From: DATBLE01 sp046734415
GTDB taxonomy: Bacteria > Actinomycetota > Thermoleophilia > Gaiellales > Gaiellaceae
DNA length: 64,000 bases
Reading direction: 5' to 3'
Assembly (NCBI GenBank): GCA_046734415.1
Contig: JBKPRD010000059.1
Location: 1 to 64,000, forward strand
Part shown: piece by piece, positions 57,042 to 64,000 of the stretch
Numbering within the stretch: the first letter of the stretch is position 1
Layout of the letters: every line of letters begins with the position of its first letter
The notes under the pieces: model-generated
Told to the model about the DNA's origin: nothing
Databases searched by the model: none
Seen by the model: only the letters and a program-made list of their open reading frames with translations
Translations under genes and position numbers: made by a program

Positions 57042-58618
57042 TCGCGCTCGCCTCCGGCCATCGCCAGGCCGATCTCCTCGACGGTCGCCTGCTCCGGGTC
57101 GAAGTCGCCGGTGATCCGGCCCTCGTAGATCACGATCACGCGGTCCGCGAGCGCCCGGATCTCGTCCAGGTCCTCGCTGAGCAGGAGGATTCCGACCGCC
57201 TGGCCGGCCGCCTCGCGCAGGTAGGCATGCACCGTCTCGATCGCGCCGACGTCGAGCCCTCGCGTCGGCGAGGCCGCGATCACGACCCGCGGGTCGCCGG
57301 AAAACTCGCGGCCCAGCACGAGCTTCTGCAGGTTGCCGCCGGAGAGCTCGCGCACGCGCGCGTTCGTCCCCGGCGCCTGCACGTGGTAGCGCTGGATCAG
57401 GTCGGCCGCGAACTCGCGGATCGCGCGCCACGCCAGCAGGGGCCCCCGCGAGGCGGGAGCCTCGCGGTAGCGCTTCAGCACCGAGTTCTCGGCAATCGTC
57501 AGGCTCGGCGCGACACCCGTCCCCAGGCGGTCCTCCGGCACGTGCGCGATCCCGGCGGCGATCGCAGCGCGCGGGTCGCCCGTCCGCAGCCGCAGCCCCT
57601 CGACTCGCACCGCTCCATCCGCGGTCGACCGAATGCCCGTGACCGCTTCCGCGAGCTCGCGCTGCCCGTTCCCCGCGACGCCGGCGACGCCGAGGATCTC
57701 GCCTCGACGAACGGCGAACGAGATGCCGCGCACGGCCTCCTCGCCGCGGTCGCCGCGCACGTGCAGGCCCTCGACCTCGAGCGCAGGCTCCGGCCGCACG
57801 GGCACCGGACGCGTCCGTCGCTGCGCCAGCTCGACCTGGCGGCCCACCATCAGTGCGGCGAGCTCCCGCGAGCTCGCGTCGGCGGCGGCCACGGTCGCCA
57901 CGTTCCGACCGCCGCGCAGCACTGTCACCCGGTCGGCCACCGCCTTCACCTCGTGCAGCTTGTGCGAGATGAAGATCACCGTCCGCCCCTCGGCCGCCAT
58001 CGTCCGCAGGGTCTCGAATAGCGCCTCCGACTCCTGCGGCGTCAACACCGCGGTCGGCTCGTCGAGGATCAGGATCCGCGAGTCGCGGTAGAGGACCTTG
58101 AGGACCTCGACACGCTGCTGCTCTCCGACCGAGAGCTGCCAGACCCGTGCGCCCGGATCGACGGCGAGACCGTACCGGCTCTCGAGGGCCGCCACCTGCC
58201 GCTCGATCTGCCGCGGCTGGAGGATGAACCGGCGCGCCTCCTCGCGATGCTCGCCGAGGACGACGTTCTCGGCCACGGTGAACGGGGAGACGAGGCGGAA
58301 GTGCTGGTGGACCATCCCGATCCCCGCCTCGATCGCGTCGCTCGGCGAGTTGAAGTGGACGAGACGCCCGTAGAGCCGGATCTCGCCGTCGTCCGGGCGG
58401 TACAGGCCGGTGAGGATGTTCGAGAGCGTGCTCTTCCCGGCGCCGTTCTCGCCGAGCAGCGCATGCACCTCGCCGGGTGCGGCCTCGAAGTCGACCGCGT
58501 CGTTCGCGACGACGCCGGGGAAGCGCTTCGTGATCCCGCGCATCGAGACAGCGGGAGAGGCGCCGGGGTCGCCGGCGCCTCTCTCCTCTGCAATCGGGTT
58601 CGGGGCCTGGTGCCCCAC
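57038..58618 (-). CDS. ABC transporter ATP-binding protein, BMP-type importer (two NBDs)
   Basis: 526 residues holding two nucleotide-binding domains. The first has Walker A GENGAGKST, signature LSVGEQQRVEVLKVL, Walker B ILILDEPTAVL and switch His in FISHKLHEVK. The second has a degenerate Walker A (GVAGNGQRELAEA), signature LSGGNLQKLVLGRE and ASPTRGLDVGA, a pattern normal for YufO/RbsA-like tandem ATPases. The GTG start at 58618 lies four bases after the binding protein stop; a later ATG at MRGITKRF is possible. Confidence 0.93.
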   Translation of the reverse strand: MGHQAPNPIAEERGAGDPGASPAVSMRGITKRFPGVVANDAVDFEAAPGEVHALLGENGAGKSTLSNILTGLYRPDDGEIRLYGRLVHFNSPSDAIEAGIGMVHQHFRLVSPFTVAENVVLGEHREEARRFILQPRQIERQVAALESRYGLAVDPGARVWQLSVGEQQRVEVLKVLYRDSRILILDEPTAVLTPQESEALFETLRTMAAEGRTVIFISHKLHEVKAVADRVTVLRGGRNVATVAAADASSRELAALMVGRQVELAQRRTRPVPVRPEPALEVEGLHVRGDRGEEAVRGISFAVRRGEILGVAGVAGNGQRELAEAVTGIRSTADGAVRVEGLRLRTGDPRAAIAAGIAHVPEDRLGTGVAPSLTIAENSVLKRYREAPASRGPLLAWRAIREFAADLIQRYHVQAPGTNARVRELSGGNLQKLVLGREFSGDPRVVIAASPTRGLDVGAIETVHAYLREAAGQAVGILLLSEDLDEIRALADRVIVIYEGRITGDFDPEQATVEEIGLAMAGGERE

Positions 58619-58622
58619 TCGC

Positions 58623-59765
58623 CTAGCCGGGTGGCTGGACGTGCGAGACCGACCCGATCACGCCTCTGACGAGCCACTGCATCGAGTACAGCGCGGCGAT
58701 GCCCGCCTTCGTGTTCGGATCGAGGCACCTGCCCTTCGGGATCCTCAGCTTCCCGGCCTGGTCGTAGATGGGGCCGCAGAACTCGTTCCACTTGCCCGAG
58801 ACGATCAGCGCCCGCTTCTTGGCGATCGCCGCCTTCGTCGCCGCCGAGACCTTGGGCCCGAACGGCGCGAGGCCGGTGAAGCCGTCCTTGATCGAGCCGT
58901 AGTAGAAGCCCGGCTTCCACGTCCCGGCCATCGCGGCCTTGACGCGCTTGAGGTAGTAGGGCCCCCAGTTGTAGACGGCCGCGGTCAGCCACTGCTTCGG
59001 CGCGAACTTCTTCGCGTCGGAGTCGTAGCCGACCCACGGGATGCCGCGCTTCTCCGCGAAGACTCCCGCGGCGGGGCTGTCGACGTTCTGCCCGAGCACG
59101 TCGGCACCGGCGGCGACGAGAGCCTTGGCCGCGGCGGTCTCCTTCGGCGGCGAGAACCACGAGTTCGTCCAGACGAGCCTCACCTTCGCGCCCGGGTGCG
59201 TGGCCTGGGCGCCGAGCGTGAAGGCGTTGATGTGGCGGACGACCTCGGGGATCCCGTAGGCCGCCACGTAGCCGATGACGCCCTTCTTCGTCGCGGCGCC
59301 GGCCGCCATGCCGGACAGGTAGATCGTGTCCTCGCCCGCGCCGAAGTACTCGGCCTGATTCGGCTTGACCTGCAGGCCCGTTGCCTGCTCGAACAACACC
59401 TTCGGGTACTTCGCGTACAGCTGGCCGTTGACGCCGAGCTCGAACTGGCCGAAGGACGCCCCGAAGATCATCTGGTACCCGTCCCGCACGAGCCCGGCGA
59501 CGATCTGCGGCACGGACGCGTTGCTGAACACGTTCTCCTTGTAGGTCGTCTGCACCTTGTCGCCGAGCATCTTCTGAACGTAGAGCCGCCCGGCGTCATG
59601 GGCCTGCGACCAGCCGCCGTCGTTGTGCGGGCCCGGGTAGATCCAGGCCACCTTGAACGCCGCCTCCTTCTTCGCCGGCTTCGCCGCCGCAAGCCCGGCG
59701 AGCGACGCAGCCGCTGCGACCAGGCACACGACCAGTGCGCCCAGCACCACCCTCTGCTTCTTCAT
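58623..59765 (-). CDS. BMP family ABC transporter substrate-binding protein (nucleoside/purine)
   Basis: 380 residues from ATG at 59765, which has AGGAGGG seven bases upstream. A signal peptide spans residues 5-28 (VVLGALVVCLVAAAASLAGLA). BMP (Med/PnrA) family blocks: KVAWIYPGPHNDGGWSQAHD, MIFGASFGQFELGV and GIPWVGYDSDAKKFAPKQW. No lipobox cysteine is seen. It heads the importer plus xanthine dehydrogenase operon, which makes a purine or nucleoside the best guess for the ligand. Confidence 0.93.
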   Translation of the reverse strand: MKKQRVVLGALVVCLVAAAASLAGLAAAKPAKKEAAFKVAWIYPGPHNDGGWSQAHDAGRLYVQKMLGDKVQTTYKENVFSNASVPQIVAGLVRDGYQMIFGASFGQFELGVNGQLYAKYPKVLFEQATGLQVKPNQAEYFGAGEDTIYLSGMAAGAATKKGVIGYVAAYGIPEVVRHINAFTLGAQATHPGAKVRLVWTNSWFSPPKETAAAKALVAAGADVLGQNVDSPAAGVFAEKRGIPWVGYDSDAKKFAPKQWLTAAVYNWGPYYLKRVKAAMAGTWKPGFYYGSIKDGFTGLAPFGPKVSAATKAAIAKKRALIVSGKWNEFCGPIYDQAGKLRIPKGRCLDPNTKAGIAALYSMQWLVRGVIGSVSHVQPPG

Positions 59766-59802
59766 AGAACCCTCCTGCATGCCGTGGTACGCCCTATCGC
59801 CG

Positions 59803-59808
59803 ACTATA
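59803..59808 (-). promoter_or_regulatory. Possible -10 box of the purine importer operon
   Basis: TATAGT on the minus strand, 37 bp before the binding-protein start codon, in the 95-bp divergent gap facing the amidohydrolase gene. No convincing -35 box was found. Confidence 0.35.
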
Positions 59809-59860
59809 GAACGGTTGCGGCGCGGACCGGAAGGGCTGATCGGGGTATGGTCGATCCGCC

Positions 59861-61186
59861 GTGACGATGTTGCTGCAAAAAGGGTGGATCTGTCCGATGG
59901 ACGATTCCGGCGCCGAGCACGAGGACGGCTGGGTACTCGTGCGCGACGGGCTCGTCGAGGCGGTCGGCGAGGGCGCGCCGCCCCTCGCGGACACGGTCGT
60001 GGATCTCAGCGGGGCCGTCGTCACGCCCGGCCTCGTCAACACGCACCACCACCTGTACCAGACCCTCACGCGGGCCCGGGCGCAGGAGGCGACGCTCTTC
60101 GAGTGGCTGCGCGAGTTGTATCCGGTGTGGGCGCGGATCGACGCCGACTCCGAGTACGCAGCCGCGCGGACCGGGCTGGCAGAGCTCGCTCTCTCCGGCT
60201 GCACCACCGTCTTCGACCACCACTACGTCTTCCCGCGCGGCCGTTCGGGATTGTGGGAGGCCGAGGTGCAGGCGGCCCGCGAGCTCGGCGTGCGGATCGT
60301 CGCGTCGCGCGGCTCGATGGACCTCGGCGAGTCGGACGGCGGATTGCCGCCGGACTCGCTCGTCGAGTCGATCGACCAGGTGCTTGCGGATACCGAACGA
60401 CTCGCGGGCCTGCAGGACGAGGAGGGAATGGTGCAGCTCGCGGTCGCGCCCTGCTCGCCGTTCTCCGTGACCGAGGAGCTGATGCGTGAGTCGGCCGAGC
60501 TGGCGCGGCGGCAGGGGCTGCGGCTGCACACTCATCTGGCCGAGACGGTCGAGGAAGACGCGTACTGCGAGGAGCTGTACGGCTGCCGGCCGGTCGAATA
60601 CCTCGAGCGGCTCGACTGGCTCGCCGGGGACGTCTGGTGCGCCCACTGCGTCCATCTGGCGACAGAGGACATCGGCGCGTTCGGCCGGGCAGGCGTCGGC
60701 GTCGCGCACTGCCCGACCTCGAACCTGCGGCTCGGCGCGGGTGTTGCGCCGGTCCGCGAGCTGGTCGACGCCGGCGCACCGGTGGGGCTCGGCGTCGACG
60801 GCTCTGCTTCGAACGAGCGCAGCGATCTCCTTTTCGAGGTCAAGCAGGCGCTGCTCGTCGCCCGAGGGCGCGGGGGACCACGGGCGATGACGGCGCGGGA
60901 GGCGCTGCGGCTGGGGACGCGCGGCGGCGCGGCCGTCCTCGGGCGCGACGACATCGGGCAGCTGGCGCCCGGGAAGCGCGCGGACATCGCGGTCTGGCGG
61001 ACCGACGGCCTCGAGCTCGGCGGGGCGGAGGCCGATCCGGTCGCCGGCCTCGTCCTCTCCGCGCCGCACCGGGTCGATCGGCTCTACGTCGCGGGCGACG
61101 AGGTCGTGTGCGACGGGCATCTCGTCCGGGCCGACGAGGACGAGATCGCGCGCGAGCACCGCAGGCAGGCGGCGCGTCTGGCGTAA
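59861..61186 (+). CDS. Amidohydrolase, 8-oxoguanine deaminase-like
   Basis: 441 residues from GTG at 59861. TIM-barrel amidohydrolase of the TRZ/ATZ subgroup with metal and substrate motifs NTHHHLYQT (about 60-68), HTHLAETVEED, CAHCVHL and GVDGSASNERSDLL. This pattern resembles 8-oxoguanine deaminases and related guanine-type deaminases; deamination of 8-oxoguanine yields urate directly. Divergent from the purine importer and upstream of urate-degrading genes, which supports that substrate. Hydroxyatrazine-type hydrolysis is an alternative. Confidence 0.88.
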   Translation: MTMLLQKGWICPMDDSGAEHEDGWVLVRDGLVEAVGEGAPPLADTVVDLSGAVVTPGLVNTHHHLYQTLTRARAQEATLFEWLRELYPVWARIDADSEYAAARTGLAELALSGCTTVFDHHYVFPRGRSGLWEAEVQAARELGVRIVASRGSMDLGESDGGLPPDSLVESIDQVLADTERLAGLQDEEGMVQLAVAPCSPFSVTEELMRESAELARRQGLRLHTHLAETVEEDAYCEELYGCRPVEYLERLDWLAGDVWCAHCVHLATEDIGAFGRAGVGVAHCPTSNLRLGAGVAPVRELVDAGAPVGLGVDGSASNERSDLLFEVKQALLVARGRGGPRAMTAREALRLGTRGGAAVLGRDDIGQLAPGKRADIAVWRTDGLELGGAEADPVAGLVLSAPHRVDRLYVAGDEVVCDGHLVRADEDEIAREHRRQAARLA

Positions 61187-61196
61187 GAATCCAGGG

Positions 61197-61652
61197 GTGG
61201 CGGCCGACCGAGAGCGCGATCTCGACCAGGAGTGGAGCGAGCTGATCGAGGAGAACCGGCTCGCGATGCCGGGGACGCAGGTTCTCTTCGCCTTCCTGCT
61301 CGTCCTCCCGTTCCAGCAGCGCTTCGAGGAACTCGATGACGGCCAGGTCGGCGTCTACTATGCGGCGCTCCTCTGCGCGGCGGCCGCGATCGTCCTCCTG
61401 ATCGCTCCGACGGCAGCGCACCGGATCCGCTGGCGGCAGCACGACAAGGAAGCGCTGCTGCGGCTCTCCACCCGGACCGGCATCGCGGCCGCCGCCTTCA
61501 TCGCCATCGGGATGACGGCCTCGGTCTACCTCATCACCGACTTCCTCTTCGGCGAGCCGTGGACGGCCGCGGCGGTCGCCGGCCTCGGCGGCGGCTTCGC
61601 CTGGTTCTGGTTCGGCCTGCCGATCCTGCGGCGGCTGCGCGATCGCCACTGA
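61197..61652 (+). CDS. DUF6328 family four-helix membrane protein
   Basis: 151 residues with a polar N-terminus (ERDLDQEWSELIEENRLAMPG) and four membrane helices (about 29-45, 53-72, 96-115 and 125-142). The N-terminal LDQEWxELIEENRLAMPGxQVLFAFLL pattern is typical of DUF6328 membrane proteins of actinobacteria. Function unknown. It lies 10 bp after the deaminase stop and may be co-transcribed; its presence in the purine island may be incidental. Confidence 0.8.
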   Translation: MAADRERDLDQEWSELIEENRLAMPGTQVLFAFLLVLPFQQRFEELDDGQVGVYYAALLCAAAAIVLLIAPTAAHRIRWRQHDKEALLRLSTRTGIAAAAFIAIGMTASVYLITDFLFGEPWTAAAVAGLGGGFAWFWFGLPILRRLRDRH

Positions 61653-61682
61653 CCCCGATCGGCGGCGCCACTCGTGACGTTT

Positions 61683-61710
61683 GCAACCCAGTCTCTGAGA
61701 CCGGGGTTGC
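61683..61710. repeat. Compound hairpin between DUF6328 and hydroxyisourate hydrolase genes
   Basis: Outer 7-bp arms GCAACCC (61683-61689) and GGGTTGC (61704-61710) enclose an inner palindrome GTCTCTGAGAC (61691-61701). The 28-nt element is close to a perfect stem. It could be an attenuator, terminator for the upstream gene, regulator site or dispersed repeat; no T-run follows. Confidence 0.6.
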
Positions 61711-61747
61711 GCCGAAAGCGTGCCTTCTTGTCCACAGCCGAATTGCA

Positions 61748-62047
61748 GTGGAAGATGCCGACGTGATCTCGACGCACCTCCTCGATACCGCCCGCGGCGT
61801 CCCCGCGCAGGGCGTGCGCGTCGAGCTCTACCGCGGCGACGAGCTCGTCGGCGAGGGCGAGACCGACGACGACGGCCGCATCCGCGAGCTCGCCGACGCC
61901 GCGCCCGGGACCTACCGGCTCGTCTTCCACCCCGATTCCCCCTTCTTCCGCCGCGTCGAGGTCGAGATCGAGATCGAGGCCGGTCGCGACTACCACGTCC
62001 CGCTCCTGCTCTCGCCGTACGCGTGCGCGATCTACCGCGGCAGCTGA
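61748..62047 (+). CDS. hiuH: 5-hydroxyisourate hydrolase (transthyretin-like)
   Basis: 99 residues from GTG at 61748. Transthyretin-related fold with the catalytic His in ISTHLLDTARG, Arg in DDDGRIREL, His in YHVPLLLSP, and the C-terminal YRGS tetrapeptide. It hydrolyses 5-hydroxyisourate to OHCU after urate oxidation. It is about 12-15 residues shorter than usual because the loop near PDSPFF is compressed; catalytic residues are intact. It overlaps uraD by 25 bp. Confidence 0.93.
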   Translation: MEDADVISTHLLDTARGVPAQGVRVELYRGDELVGEGETDDDGRIRELADAAPGTYRLVFHPDSPFFRRVEVEIEIEAGRDYHVPLLLSPYACAIYRGS

Positions 62048-62466
62048 GTCACGAGGAGCTCGCGGAGCTGTTCGAGGGCGACACGGAGCTCGTCCGCCGG
62101 CTCGCCGACGTCGAGGACCCCCTCGGCCAGGCGCGCCACATCGCGCGTGAGCTGAGCGAGAGCGAGAAGCTCGAGGCACTGAACGCGCACCCGGCGATCG
62201 GTCAGCACGCCGGCCTCTCCGCCCGCTCCGCCGTCGAACAGGGCGCCGACGCCGACCCCGAGGTGCTCGAGGAGCTCGCCCGCCTGAACCGCGAGTACGA
62301 GGAGCGCTTCGGCTTCCGCTTCGTCGTCTTCGTCAACCGCCGGCCGAAGGCCGAGATCCTCGAGGTGCTCCGCGCGCGAATCCGGCGGACGCGCGAGGAG
62401 GAGCTGGGCACGGCCGTCGAAGAGCTCGTCGCGATCGCCGAGGACCGATGGCAGCGCAACTCCTAG
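62023..62466 (+). CDS. uraD: OHCU decarboxylase
   Basis: 147 residues from GTG at 62023 (an internal CTG at 62044 is the only later candidate near the family start). All-helical OHCU decarboxylase with the catalytic histidine in LNAHPAIG, the SAVEQGAD segment, and RFGFRFVVFVNRRPKAEILEVL near the C-terminus. It converts OHCU to S-allantoin. Genes overlap on both sides (hiuH and puuD). Confidence 0.92.
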   Translation: MRDLPRQLSHEELAELFEGDTELVRRLADVEDPLGQARHIARELSESEKLEALNAHPAIGQHAGLSARSAVEQGADADPEVLEELARLNREYEERFGFRFVVFVNRRPKAEILEVLRARIRRTREEELGTAVEELVAIAEDRWQRNS

Positions 62467-63674
62467 CCGCCTCCGCTCTACTGGCCGACTACACCACCGA
62501 TTGGCTGGATCTGGTCTTTCGGTGGTTCCACGTCGCTGCGGCGATCGTCTGGATCGGGACGTCGTTCTACTTCGTCGCGCTCGACAACCACCTGCTCGAG
62601 CCGGAGCGTGAGCTGGACCGGGAGGAGGGGGTCGCGGGCGAGTCCTGGGAGATCCACGGCGGCGGCTTCTACCGGATCCACAAGTTCCTCGTCGCCCCGC
62701 CCCACCTGCCGAAACCGCTGCACTGGTACAAGTGGGAGGCATACTGGACCTGGCTCTCCGGGTTCGCGCTCCTCTGCATCGTCTACTACACCGACGCCCG
62801 CCTGCGGCTGATCGACCCGCAGGTCGCCGACCTCGAGCCGTGGCAGGCGATCCTGATCTCGATCGCGCTCCTCGTGGCAGCCTGGCTCGTCTACGACTTC
62901 GTCTGCCGCCGGTTCGGGTCGCGGCCGTTGCTCCTCGCCGCGGTGATCCTCGGTCTCGTGACCGCGACGTCGTACGGCGTCGCCCAGCTGTACCAGCCGC
63001 GCGCGGCGTACCTCCAGGTCGGCGCGATGCTCGGAACGATCATGACCGCGAATGTCCTGTTCGTGATCATCCCCGGGCACAGGGAGCTCGTCCGCGCGAA
63101 GAAGGCGGGCCGCGAGCCGGACCCGAGAGCCGGGATCGTCGGCAAGCAGCGTTCGGTGCACAACAACTTCCTGACGCTGCCGGTGCTGTTCACGATGCTC
63201 GCCGGGCACTGGTCGTTCACGTACAGCCACGACGACGCGTGGGCCGTGCTGGTCGCGTTGATGGCGATCGGCGCGGCGATCCGCCTCTACTTCAACCAGC
63301 GCCATGCCGGCCGGACGCTCTGGTGGATCCCCGTCGGCTGTGCGGCGGCGATCGCCGGGATCGCCGTTTGGCTGCGCCCGCACACCGCCTCGCCCGCGCC
63401 CGGCGCGCCTGCCGTGCCGTTCGCGACCGCGCAGCAGGTCGTTCGCCAGCGCTGCGCCCCCTGCCACTCGCAGCGCCCGACGCAGCCGGGCTTCAGTGTG
63501 GCGCCCGCCGGCGTGGTCCTCGAGACCCCCGAGCAGATCCACGCCCTCGCCGGCCAGATCAAGGCGGTCGCCGTCGACTCGACGTTCATGCCGCTCGGGA
63601 ACGCCACTCACATCACACAGGACGAGCGCGACCTGCTCGGTCGTTGGATTGCCCATGGTGCGAAGACCGGATGA
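62448..63674 (+). CDS. puuD: Membrane urate hydroxylase PuuD with C-terminal cytochrome c
   Basis: 408 residues. Eight or nine membrane helices form the Urate_ox_N domain (FRWFHVAAAIVWIGTSFYFVALD at the start; GTIMTANVLFVIIPGHRELV in the middle). The last ~90 residues are a periplasmic class I cytochrome c with heme site CAPCH (336-340) and Met ligand near 381 (FMPLGN). PuuD oxidises urate to 5-hydroxyisourate and passes electrons to the respiratory chain instead of making H2O2. It completes a urate-to-allantoin cluster with hiuH and uraD. Confidence 0.95.
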   Translation: MAAQLLAASALLADYTTDWLDLVFRWFHVAAAIVWIGTSFYFVALDNHLLEPERELDREEGVAGESWEIHGGGFYRIHKFLVAPPHLPKPLHWYKWEAYWTWLSGFALLCIVYYTDARLRLIDPQVADLEPWQAILISIALLVAAWLVYDFVCRRFGSRPLLLAAVILGLVTATSYGVAQLYQPRAAYLQVGAMLGTIMTANVLFVIIPGHRELVRAKKAGREPDPRAGIVGKQRSVHNNFLTLPVLFTMLAGHWSFTYSHDDAWAVLVALMAIGAAIRLYFNQRHAGRTLWWIPVGCAAAIAGIAVWLRPHTASPAPGAPAVPFATAQQVVRQRCAPCHSQRPTQPGFSVAPAGVVLETPEQIHALAGQIKAVAVDSTFMPLGNATHITQDERDLLGRWIAHGAKTG

Positions 63675-63738
63675 GTGACGAGCCGCGGATCTCGACCCTC
63701 CTGCAGGCCTCGGCGCTCCGCCCGTAGGGTCCCGCCCG

Positions 63739-64000
63739 ATGCTGCGGATTTCCGTCGCCGGTTACGAGCTCGCCGCTCGCTGGGAGGAGGCCCGCTCTCC
63801 GCACACCGTCGCCTTGGTGAGGACGATGCTCCCGTACGAGAGCCGGCTGATCCAGGCGCGCTGGAGCGGGCAGGCGGCCTGGATTCCGATGGGCGACCAC
63901 GACGTCGGCGACCTCGGGCCCGAGGACCCCACGAGCTACCCGGCTCCGGGGCAGCTGCTCCTCTATCCCGGCGGCATCAGCGAGGTGGAGATCCTCTTCT
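63739..64000 (+). CDS. DUF3830-like protein (3' end beyond the window)
   Basis: An open frame from ATG at 63739 runs off the right edge, 87 residues visible. The sequence MLRISVAGYELAARWEEA, then SPHTVALVRTMLPYESRLIQARWSGQAAWIPMG and QLLLYPGGISEVEILF match the cyclophilin-like DUF3830 family, which often accompanies amidohydrolases. Function unknown. It follows puuD by 64 bp and may belong to the same purine unit. Confidence 0.7.
   Translation, partial: MLRISVAGYELAARWEEARSPHTVALVRTMLPYESRLIQARWSGQAAWIPMGDHDVGDLGPEDPTSYPAPGQLLLYPGGISEVEILF

Noticed and set aside
63671..63727. An 18-codon frame overlapping the puuD stop as ATGA.
   Set aside because: Too short and with no recognisable feature; probably chance spacing before the DUF3830-like gene.
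1..64000. tRNA, rRNA, CRISPR, insertion sequence, integrase, prophage or riboswitch.
   Set aside because: I read gaps and gene ends on both strands and found no cloverleaf, regular spaced repeats, transposase motif or attachment site; a covariance-model scan would be needed to exclude small RNAs.

Overview
The window is about 64 kb of very GC-rich bacterial chromosome, coded almost edge to edge with short or overlapping gene junctions. The gene content points to an aerobic or microaerobic, heterotrophic actinobacterium, probably of the deep-branching class Thermoleophilia (Gaiellales-like): menaquinone by the futalosine route (MqnA, MqnC), a three-helix actinobacterial-style Rieske protein beside a split cytochrome b, DUF6328, GerW/YtfJ, and C5-pathway heme synthesis. 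This placement is inference from gene families; no rRNA is present. I saw no tRNA, rRNA, CRISPR array, insertion sequence or phage gene. No stretch over 300 bases lacks a gene; the longest gaps are 23096-23254, 40221-40350 and 41773-41894.

Layout. 1-4961 (minus): start of a UvrD-like helicase, then a polysaccharide group (membrane sugar-nucleotide dehydratase, DegT aminotransferase, DedA protein). 4974-14377 (minus): a quinone and respiration block: mqnC, an unusual radical SAM protein, mqnA, polyprenyl synthase, ubiE and ubiX joined by four-base overlaps, then qcrC-qcrB-qcrA and ubiD. 14488-19797: HpnA-like epimerase, peptide-type binding protein, two small unknown genes, hemL and hemB. 19864-30959: an ABC-2 exporter with a degenerate ATPase, AI-2E permease, YmdB-like phosphoesterase, two GT-C membrane glycosyltransferases, GtrA, acylphosphatase, Pcm and a phosphodiesterase.

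31045-39782: a branched-chain/2-oxoacid dehydrogenase operon (E1 alpha, E1 beta, E2), a lipid kinase, a TetR regulator preceded by the collapsed remnant of a large adenylate cyclase gene, and paaABCD for phenylacetyl-CoA epoxidation, divergent from the TetR unit across a palindromic operator. An LLM flavin oxidoreductase and an HxlR regulator flank a near-perfect 27-bp operator. 40351-48710: a drug-efflux MFS protein and two cupins sharing one palindromic motif, a proline racemase-like enzyme, two enoyl-CoA hydratases, an HtrA-like protease, GerW/YtfJ and small enzymes.

48700-64000: a purine catabolism island. On the minus strand a BMP-type nucleoside/purine ABC importer and a three-subunit xanthine dehydrogenase are followed closely by a RibBA paralogue that has lost catalytic residues in both domains, a flavin reductase and leuB. 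On the plus strand lie an 8-oxoguanine-deaminase-like amidohydrolase, a DUF6328 protein, 5-hydroxyisourate hydrolase, OHCU decarboxylase and membrane urate hydroxylase PuuD with its own cytochrome c domain, then a DUF3830 gene cut by the window edge. Together these would import purines, oxidise them to urate, pass electrons to the respiratory chain and give allantoin; no allantoinase is in the window.
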